64,000 nucleotides of DNA, taken from Breviolum minutum Mf 1.05b.01. Lineage: Eukaryota; Sar; Dinophyceae; Suessiales; Symbiodiniaceae. The position numbers and the translations under genes were made by a program. A model generated the notes under the pieces. The model made no database searches and was not told where the DNA came from. It saw only the letters and a list, made by a program, of their open reading frames with translations. The stretch is from positions 63,630-127,629 of the forward strand of contig DF239534.1 of NCBI GenBank assembly GCA_000507305.1, written 5' to 3'. Positions 49,727 through 59,400 of this stretch are shown piece after piece; within the stretch, counting starts at the first letter, position 1, and each line of letters opens with the position of its first letter.

Positions 49727-50715
49727 CTTTTATAATAAAAACCGTGAAGTCTATGCTTGAAGTCAAGGGCTGTTGCCGCATGCATCCATGTTACCCATGT
49801 AACATACATCAAAAAAATATATTATAAAATCCCATGGTTTGCATGGCATTACATCGTGTTCTAATACGGACACATAATGTTCACGTCTCTTTACAACAAA
49901 ACGTTGATTTTTTGTCGGGGGCGCAGAGTGGGCAGACCTCCACAGATTGAAGATTGTGGAGTTCTGCATTCAGAACCCGCCGCGTCTACTTGAGAATGAC
50001 ATTGGACTAAGGTCAGTCTTAGATAATTCAACAAGATTTGTCTTAGTAATAAGCTAATTAGTCCAACCACAGCCATAACATACTCAACAAAGTTTCATGC
50101 ACGATGCATATGTTTCATCATGGAAATGGCATGATAAAAAAATATTCAAAATAGATAAACACCTTCTGAAGCAAAACCGACATGCACGCTTTCATCCATT
50201 CGTTTGGCGAGCCACCTCACTTGGCAAGGCGATCACTGGGGTGAGACACGACGTCGTGTTTTAGGACCGTTCAACGTTTTGGTGCCAAAACCAGCATTAC
50301 CATGTGTGCAAAGACATCGCCATGGCTGGCTCAAGACTGTATGCCGCTATATTTCGGCATTTCAGGTGAAGTATGGAGATTATTAACCAACAACTATGGA
50401 CCCACGAAAAGTGATAGCTACACTATATGTTTTGTTTGATTGTCATAGGTGCCCGCAACCAACAAAATGGGTTCCTGAATGGTTCCTGTTTTCAACTTCC
50501 TGTTTTGGCACCAGCTTGTGTTCGGCCCCAAAGAATTAATGGTAGCTGGGCTCGCCACCAGACAATCCTCATGATGGGAGTCGCATACGAGTCGCTTCAA
50601 TCCTCCATTGAAGAAAATTGTGTTGAAAAAAACATCGGGCCCCCAAAAGGGGGTGAAAATTCACATCATGTGAAAACAACATTTCACCTGTTCGTTAGCC
50701 TGAAGCAGGTATGCC

Positions 50716-51021
50716 ATGGTATGCCTTCCCACATATATCCCGTATAGGTGTCCCAGGGAAACACCTTTTGGGCGAGCGTTGGTTCACACCCGTCAGACAG
50801 TGGCACGTGGAATATTGCTTGAAGGTGCGGGAAGGGCTTTCCCCTCCGTCTTTGCACGGTGCAACGATTTCATCAACATAGTCCTCGGTAGAAGCGACGG
50901 TTCTGGACATAGAAATCGGTTGGCCTTTTGCCCGATGTGCCTGAAGGATCTACATACAGAAACGCATGATGTGTCTTGTATGCTTGCTAAATTTGTCATC
51001 AGAAATGGAAAACTACATTAA
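50716..51021 (+). CDS. Coding island, strand undecided
   Basis: The plus strand is open for 101 codons with VARGILLEGAGRAFPSVFA, RNRLAFCPMCLKDLHTETHD and a stop. CPMC-x(5)-H-x(3)-H could be a metal site. The minus strand over 50910-50695 is open for 71 codons after the acceptor tctatgtccag (TVASTEDYVDEIVAPCKDGG). One of them is probably an exon. Confidence 0.35.
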   Translation: MVCLPTYIPYRCPRETPFGRALVHTRQTVARGILLEGAGRAFPSVFARCNDFINIVLGRSDGSGHRNRLAFCPMCLKDLHTETHDVSCMLAKFVIRNGKLH

Positions 51022-51667
51022 TCATGATCGTTTAAAAGGAACATGTCTTGGAATGTCTTGGAGGTAACCTTATCCCAGGCAATCGCCCTAGCCCACTATG
51101 AAAGGAATCCCTTTATAGCCTGTTGGGAAAGGTTCTGGGGTGTGTTCCAAAGGTGCGTTGAAACAACCTCAATGAGAGATATTCAAAAGTATAAGATTGA
51201 GGAATTGAGATGAAGCAATTTGAACACATGGTGAGTACGGTGAATAAGGGAATCTAGCAACAAATCTCCTCCTGCCTTATCCGGATATTGTTCAGTCTCC
51301 GTGTCAAATTGTCTGCTGAAAAAAGGCCTTATAAGGTCTCAAAAGCAGGATTCAACAAGTCAAAATGCAACAAACAAGGTACGCAACTGAAGATTCATAA
51401 GCATAGACAGGCATCTTTGTGCTTTATATGTGTAGATGATTGTAGATGTACTAATAATATATATATATATATTTTTAGTAAATTGACAAACGCCCCTCCC
51501 TATACCTCCCCCAATTTAGTCCCTCATAACCCTTTCCTCCCAAAAAAATGCCCACATGCAACGCAGCTGGGGTGATATCATTTGAGGCCTTTGGATAACT
51601 GAGCCGCCTTCATATTCTGTCGTCATATGCAGCGGGTTGACTAAAATTTATCGCACCAAAAATGGTT

Positions 51668-51778
51668 ACACTCCCTGAAACTAAAATTTTCGCCTGAAAA
51701 TAGACCCCTGGATTCCAGGAGATTCCTATTGGAAACCACCATTTTTTGGGGCTATGTTAGTTTTAGGGAGGGTATACC
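51668..51778. mobile_element. Family B element
   Basis: cactccctgaaactaaaattttcgcctga ... ggggctatgttagttttagggagggta; directly precedes a candidate exon. Confidence 0.7.
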
Positions 51779-51785
51779 CTTTCAG

Positions 51786-51947
51786 GCATTCATAACTCTT
51801 GTGCGAACACCCATTTGGATGCAGAGCATGACTGAATTTGACATGTCTAGGTCAGGCCCCTTTGCTGCGCAAAAGTTACAACCTTTAGGACCTGCGCCAA
51901 CTGGGCTAGTCTCTATATGGAATAAACTGAACATCAGCAGCAAGTGA
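51786..51947 (+). CDS. Candidate exon next to a family B element
   Basis: Acceptor accctttcag, phase 0, 53 codons and a stop. Reads FITLVRTPIWMQSMTEFDMS, GPFAAQKLQPLGPAPTGL and ends NISSK. The acceptor pyrimidine tract is the last few bases of the inverted-repeat element at 51668-51778. It could be upstream of gene A, but the stop argues against that. Confidence 0.4.
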   Translation, partial: AFITLVRTPIWMQSMTEFDMSRSGPFAAQKLQPLGPAPTGLVSIWNKLNISSK

Positions 51948-52116
51948 CCGGAAATCCGTGTTGTTGGTATTTTTTCGAAAGTTGCAAGGCAATAGCAACT
52001 ATGAACTATGACAGCCTGAGCTTTTAAATCCCATCAAGGATTAATAGATATCATTGATTGTCTTTTGTTGACTCCGGGATCCTCTATCCTAACAGTTTCC
52101 AAGGAACAAACAATAT

Positions 52117-52217
52117 CTAATTGGTGGTTTCAACCCATTTGAAAAATATGCTCATCAAATTGGATCATTTCCCCAGGTAAGGGTGAAAACAAACAAATAT
52201 TTGAAACCACCACCTAG
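52117..52217. mobile_element. Family A copy 9
   Basis: ctaattggtggtttcaaccc to gaaaccaccacctag; core variant caaattggatcatttcccc shared with copy 3 and the 19.9-kb fragment. Confidence 0.75.
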
Positions 52218-52811
52218 ATATGGATGCTATGATGTTACAGATTTCCTACCAACAACTACTCTTATAGCTGCCATCTTTCGACATCTATTTGGCACAGTGG
52301 AGGGAGGTAGTCTGAGGTGGCTGTGAACTAATTAATTCCCCCATGAGTAAAAACACACACAACTATTACATATATATATATATATACCCTGCACGTCCTC
52401 GACCATTTTAAAAATGGTGGTTGTGAAACGACCATTTTCTAGAACACAACGACCATTTCCATCCTTCGCCTGCCTGTGCTTCAGGTCTATGCAATCGCAA
52501 ATATTGGCTCCAAGGCCATGAAAGGTAACAACATAGGACTTCCGAAAGATATTGGGCATTTACGTTTCCAAAGGAGCCCCAAAGCTCATATGCATATGCA
52601 TAATATACCCAGGGTACTATAAACACCTAGGGATGAACCAAACAGGTTTGCAGTTTTTTTAGTTGCCGTCCCATCGGCACCTGATGCCCATGAGTGGAAA
52701 AGCCCACGGGATTTCAGTCTGAAACTCAATGGTGATTATCGATTTCTATGTTTCTTTAAAGCACCTGCGGTGTACTAGTGTACAACCCTTTTCTTCCACG
52801 CATCCATCCAG

Positions 52812-52890
52812 GTCAGCCAGGTTTTGGTGAGAAATGAAGAGGATGCTTCGACTGCGTCAGTTTCTGAGATAATTGTGATAGGAATGGAAA
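52812..52890 (+). CDS. Candidate exon upstream of gene A
   Basis: Acceptor catccatccag, phase 0, reads VSQVLVRNEEDASTASVSE. No clear donor. If real it could be a 5' exon of gene A, as could 53149-53206 (PELRNSSDQVAWLKDIR). Confidence 0.28.
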
Positions 52891-53377
52891 CCCGCCATAT
52901 AATTTGGATCCACTTAATGGTTTTCAATTAAGGTGCCCTGCACGATTATGAAGAAGGATTACTCGAAGGCGACGGTTCGCCCACCTCCCTGCCATGCTAT
53001 GCGAAATGATGCCATTTTTCAAAGAACAATATTGTCAAATTTAGTTGTATACTGAATTGATCTTGTATCAGCGATGGAATCTGTTCATTTTTTTTCGTGG
53101 CTCAATCCAGCCTATTTTGGTTTAAGGGGTATTTAGAGTTTCCAAAAAATGCCGGAGCTTCGCAATAGCTCAGACCAAGTTGCCTGGCTGAAGGACATCC
53201 GATATACATGGGAGAATCAATATATCTTAAAATGGTCGAGGATGTGCAGGGGTATATATAATATATATAGCGCATATAGAGACTTTCACCAAAATAGACC
53301 ATTGGGATCGATCGCTAGACCATGGCTAACCGGTATACTTTTTCAATGTTTTTTTTTTCGATCCCCCTGCTCTGCAG

Positions 53378-53470
53378 GATTTCTACTCGGAGTTCTGCTC
53401 TGAAGATGACTGGGCTGATCAACGCAGGAAGTCTTTGAAAGCCAGGGCTGGCCGCCGAGTTGCCCAAAAG
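53378..53470 (+). CDS. Gene A exon, WADQRRK module
   Basis: Acceptor ctctgcag, donor gttctt, 93 nt, 31 residues in phase 0. It contains SEDDWADQRRKS and AGRRVAQK, so an acidic start followed by a strongly basic end. This is the most upstream exon I can join confidently. It joins in phase to 53570. Confidence 0.65.
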
Positions 53471-56400
53471 GTTCTTTCCTTAATATCCAGCTTGTAATTG
53501 ATTCAAATTAATATTTTGGGGCTATAGGGAACAATCCAGTCCCAACCCTTGACTTTATAGCTAGCCTAGGTGCCACCACGGTTTCAGTTCATGAATCGTC
53601 TTGAAGAGGGCGATGCTATCAAGGAACATGAGGCTGGATGAAAATTCATGATCTATATCGATCCAGTTTGATTGTGTATTTTACATCGAAGCATCACTCA
53701 TATCCTAATTGGCCCAGATTGAAGATCAGAACAATGCAGACTTCCTCCTGCAGTTCTTTGCGACCTTCGCCTCACAACTTCCAAGCCATTCTGAGATGAA
53801 GGACACCATTTTTTCCGTAGTCAGAACAACAACTTTATTTTCGCTTATTGGACTGATTGATTTTCCAGGAGGCACTTACATGGGCATCATTTCACCTGGG
53901 TCTGAACCCACATCTTCGAACGCATTTTCACCATACTGTTCCAGTCTCAGATCCCTATCTTAGAACCAGAAGAAGTGAGTAGAATGCAACATCTCAAAAC
54001 CAAAACACTCTATTCTAGAATTCTGCATAAAGCATCAATACTTTTCTTTGGTATGACAACGAATATCCATCAACGCCATAAATATTTTTTGTGACATACC
54101 CAGGCTTGGGCGGAGGAAGAAAGCTCTGTTCAGAAAAGCTTCATCTCTCACTGCATGTCGCGTTTCCAACGCAATGCGACAGCCAGGAGTGGATTCCAGC
54201 ATTGTGTTGCGGTAATCTTCTACTTGAATCAATTTAGACAAAATAGTCTGGTCTTAAACCTTCCGATTTTATCAATCTAAATATGTAATATGAAAAAAGA
54301 GTTTTGTGAAGTGTGGCTATTCGATTTTTTCAATACTCTGGAATCCATCTCCATGCATCCACAATGTTTTTTTCCGTATCACCCATATATCGCCCCTCTG
54401 TTTGGAGTTCTTCAAAGAAGATTGGTGAAATCAAAGATATCATCAGGCTACGATTGAAGGCGTGGAATCGTCTAAGTTGTCGTTGCTGTGGGTATATGAT
54501 TTATTCTTGGTTTCTTACTTGAAGTGTAGTACGATGATCTGAGATGAAGACTTGTTCAAACATATAGTACATCATCAAGAGAAAATGTTGACTAGTCTAT
54601 TAAAAAATAAATTGGGGTCCAAGCCCTGCTGGCCAGGAAGCTGGGCTTTTGACTTCGAGAGGTAGAAAGGTAGCTTCACGTGGAAGATCAGCATCTTTCC
54701 GTGGCAGCCCAGGCACTTTTGATCAAGTGGGATGGGCCACACAGTAGCTAGCCTCTATGCCCTTTCAAGCTACAACAGTATATCACAAGAGAGAAATCAG
54801 AGAGCTACGCGCTGTATAATAAATTAACATGCATGATATTGATCGAGAGATGGATACATGGTACTCATAGCGAAGTAATATTGTTTTTGTCGAAACAACC
54901 CAACAGGTGGTGGAAAAGAGTCCCAAAAGGCAAAAGAAACCAAAGCCACCAAAGCTCATGAGGAGCCTGAGGAAATCCCTGCGACACAGGTCACGGTTGA
55001 AGACGAAAGTGATGATGAAGATGCCAAGGAATGTTCAAACGAGCAAGGTGAGGAAGAGCAAGTTGTTGAAGATGACCCAGAGGTACAGGTAGAGGTGGAG
55101 GCTGGATGGGTTCACCCAAACCAATTACAAACTTTGGAGTTTCAGTTGCATGATCCAGCAATTGAATCTTTTTGGAGGGTGAATGATGTTCAGGAAACCC
55201 TTGACCGTATCAAAGAATCTGAAAAGAATGGTGAGATTGAAGAGAAACCCAAGGGCGCAGATGAAATTGATTTGGCGGATCAGTTTAAAAGTGATGACGA
55301 GAAGAAAGAAGAGACCAAGACCAAGGGAACTTTTCAGGACATTTGCGTTCAACAATTTGCATTGCACCATTCAAACAATGGTTGATATGTTTGGGGGCAA
55401 AATCAATTAAGAAAGAAAAAGTGAAGTGATGGAAGTGATGATGTAAAGTTTTGCCTTGTTTTTTCGAGCTGGGTACTTCCGGTGCTCTCTTGTTCCAGGA
55501 CCAAAAGCCATTGACAAGGAAGGAACCACTTCACGATGAAAAGGTCGAGGCTGAAGCTTTGCAAGTTTTAGGCTCTGAGGAGGCCAATACTTCGGTAGCG
55601 GATTTGATGGAGGCCAGCTGACATTGGGGATCGACCTGTTGCATTTCCCCAAAAACATCCAGGAATTGTTGGTACCTGGGTCCAAAAATGAATCTTACTG
55701 TCAAGCTTGGTTATACAAGGCTTCTAGGGATTAACTTTCAAAGCTTCAGAGCTGAGATGTTCATCATGAAGTGGTTCCCTTGCAACATCATAACCCCAAC
55801 AACCCCTACAATCCTTCCAAGCAGGACCAGCAGAAGAAAAGAAAAGCGTTGAGAGAAGAAATCGAAGAGGCAGAGGATCCTGACAAGTTTGCTCGGGAGC
55901 AGGATGAATTGAGTGAAGAGATGAAAAAAAGGGGAAAAGGGAAGGGAAAAGGAAAGAGACCCAGGAAAAGTCAGAATGAAGCTGAGGATGTCATGAAGAA
56001 ACCATCCAAGAGACAAGTTGAAGCTGAGAAGGACGATCAAATGAAGAGGAGAAAGAAGAATCATGATCCTGCTGTCAAGAACTTGAACCCTGACTTTGAA
56101 AGAGCAGCTGATGATGACGAAGTGAAGGACACAGAAAACCGAAAGAAGTGAAGGAAGCGAAAGAAGTGAAGGACACAGAAAAACCGAAGAAAGAAGTGAA
56201 GGAAGCGAAAGAAGTGAAGGACACAAAGAAAGCGAAAGAAGTGAAGGAAGCGAAAGAAGTGAAGGACACAAAGAAAGCGAAAGAAGTGAAGGAAGCGAAA
56301 GAAGTGAAGGACACAAAGAAAGCGAAAAGAAGTGAAGGAAGCGAAAGAAGTGAAGGACACAAAGAAAGCAAAAGAAGTGAAGGAAGCGAAAGAAGTGAAG

Positions 56401-59400
56401 GACACAAAGAAAGCGAAAGAAGATGAAGATGGAAAGAAAAAGCCGGCAAAGATGTCACCTCGAAAGTTGAAGAAGAAGACGGAGAGGGTACATGACCAAA
56501 TCATACCAAAGCAATATGTGCATGTGCATAATTTATAATGTATGCCATATGTATATATACGCATTCCATGATTAATGCAAATGATCGAGTTAAAATTCGA
56601 AAGATGAAAGGTTTTTTATATCGAAACAAATGCTCTCGCCCGATCAGGAGTCTGGCAAGAAAGATTTCCTACAAGTGTTGAAGTCAGATCGCATGTGCAA
56701 AGAGTTGGCAAGCCACATTGGTGACTCTCAGAAGTGAAAAGCTCAGCTGTGGGAGTGACTGCGAAGGGACTACTGCGAAGGGACTACTATACTGCGAAGG
56801 GACTAGACTACTATACTGCGAAGGGACTACTACTGCGAAGGGACTACTACTGTCAAGGGACTACTACTGTCAAGGGACTACTACTATTAATTCAAAAGTA
56901 TTTCCCAAAATTTAAGAGTCTTCACTGTTTGGATCTATCCCAAAATGACTGGCCATTGGTTGTGGTCTGAGGTCTTTCAGCTTGCGTCCTCCTCCTACTC
57001 TGGAAGATTCCGCGTTGATTGAGGATGGAAAACTTCCATCGATTGCACCCGCGTGGGGTCCCCGAATGATGTGGGTGTGGTGTTGGTTTGTGGGTATTGA
57101 TCCTTTAAATCATCCATGATCTTAGATATATAATATAACCCCTGAAAATATAATTATATAACCCCTGAAAATAACAATTGAAGAAATATGATTCAAAAAA
57201 CCACGCGCTGTTGATGCTTCCTCTGGTTTTGAACTCATAATAGATGCGCCCCAAAAGATTTACTGCCAAACTATGGTTGATGGAAAAGAACTTGCGCCAC
57301 TCCTGGGTGTACGAAAGATGGCATTATTTAAAGATGGCTTTTTGTTAGGGCATCATTTTCGTACACAGGAGTGCTGCATGATTTCTCTTTCAACAGTATT
57401 TTGAATGTACAATATGTTTGAAGACACTGGCAAATTAAGACAGCTTCTATGAAATCGGCTGGCCCATTGACCTCAAAATCCTCAAATGCCATCAGATCCA
57501 TCAGTAGTGCACGTTCTTGTCTTCCTGGCGTTTTGGCAGTAGGTTAGGGCCCCAAATTTTCTATTCGGCTGTTGAGGTTTGACCGTGCCAGCTTCTACAT
57601 CGCTCCAGTGAATGAGAAGAGGCTGACGTTGGTAAACAAGCGGAATGGGACAAGGTTTCACGTGGCTTGCCCTGGACAGGCTAAGAATTTTGCATTGTCA
57701 TCTTCAACTTTTTTTTGGGGTGATGTGTTTGGCCCATCTAGAGTTCACCCAGGCGAATGCTCAACGTGGAGTATCTGTTGGATGGAGTAAGCATGGGGGA
57801 ATTGCAAAGGCGTATGGATCTTAATATTGCTCTGGGAGTTCAAAAGCAAATAGTTTCTAATTTGGGAAATTCGAAAATGGTTCTTGCCTTTGAACTCCCA
57901 GCTGGTTACACAGCCTGCTTTGAGTCTTCATCAAGTGTTGGTTTTAGAGATCATCCTTACGTTCTTGGCAGCTAAGTTGGTTGTATGCGAAGCTTATCGC
58001 TGGTTGGAATCGTGTCTACCCCGTGGATGTTGACTAGACTGAGATGCCTAGGAAGTTGGCATTGGTGCCCTCCTTAAACTGATTTGTTCAATAAAAGCAA
58101 AATCATCGATAAACCAATCTCTCTTGACTGCTTTTTATTTCAGATTCACACGAATCTTCTTTGGGGGTACCAAATCATGCCAGTACAACTTTGTTATTAG
58201 TTTTGTCTGACCAGCCAATTTGCTATCACTGGCCCTTTGTGCGCTCCTCCGCACATTGGGCATAGAGTGGAGCTTGAGGCACCTCCTGGAAAGCGATCGG
58301 CCCGGGGTGGGTTGACCAAAAAGATGGATTATGTACATGCTTGCATACATCAAAAATCATAATTTTGAAATGATTTTACAATTCTAATATATTTATTATT
58401 TGGGATATCGTTTCAATAATCATTTCTAATTAAGATTTATGATGTATGCAAGCATTTTAAAAAAAGTAGATCCATCGATCGGTGGATATATGATTTGCAG
58501 AGTTTGTCCTCATGTTGTGAAATTGTGAAACTTGTTGGATTTGGACACTCTGATAGCTGCTTTGAGGATCCAGGACCAATAACGGTTGTTGGGAAAGTTT
58601 CTTCAAGTGTGCCATCATGGTGGCCAGAATTTCCTTGTCGATACGTGCAGCTAGAGCACTTTTGTATTTTGGCCTGCCGCTGGTACTGTTGCTTGCCTGG
58701 ACTGGCCTATGTTCATGATATAATATATCGATATATTAATTGGGGAGTCCATCTAATTTCAACATGGTATGATGTGCAATCGCACTTCTTCAAAATCCCA
58801 ACATATCCCAACCATGATGAGGCTACATGCTTGCGATTATGTATCACAACAAGTCGAAGGCACCAGCATGGACAAGAGAGTTCAGAACCCAGAATATCAT
58901 GATAATTAAAATCACATTGCTCCATTACCAACCGGTGGCCCAGGACACTTCAGTGGTGGATTTGTTTTCGGGGAAGCAGTCCGTAGCCTCGGGATTCCGT
59001 GCTGCCCTCAACAAAAACATCATAACTGATTTCCAGGTTAAATCATAATGAGCCAAATCCTTTTGACCATTATTTTGTTGTAACCAAGTTGGGCTGGGCC
59101 TTAAAGCGTCCTTGCCTGAGAGCTGCTTTCTACCAGGTTTAAGTTTGTACTGGTTCAAAAGAATCAAATTGGAGACTAATCTTGCGTTGAGGTCAGCCTT
59201 TGACAAGGAAATGGGACCCAGTGGAGACATCACCACGGTGTTGGAACCCCAATTACATTTTATATATAATCTAGGTGTTGTACTTGTGACCTTTTCTGAT
59301 CTTATCGTACAAGAATTATGGCACACTCTGAGGCAAGGCTATCTCCGTGCGATACTTCTTTGTTTGAAACTAAAGGAAGGATCGCTTTTGTCATGTGGAC

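Noticed and set aside
56061..56564. 167- and 192-codon minus-strand ORFs rich in Phe/Ser/Leu
   Set aside because: Complement of the purine minisatellite in a gene A exon; no splice or start support.
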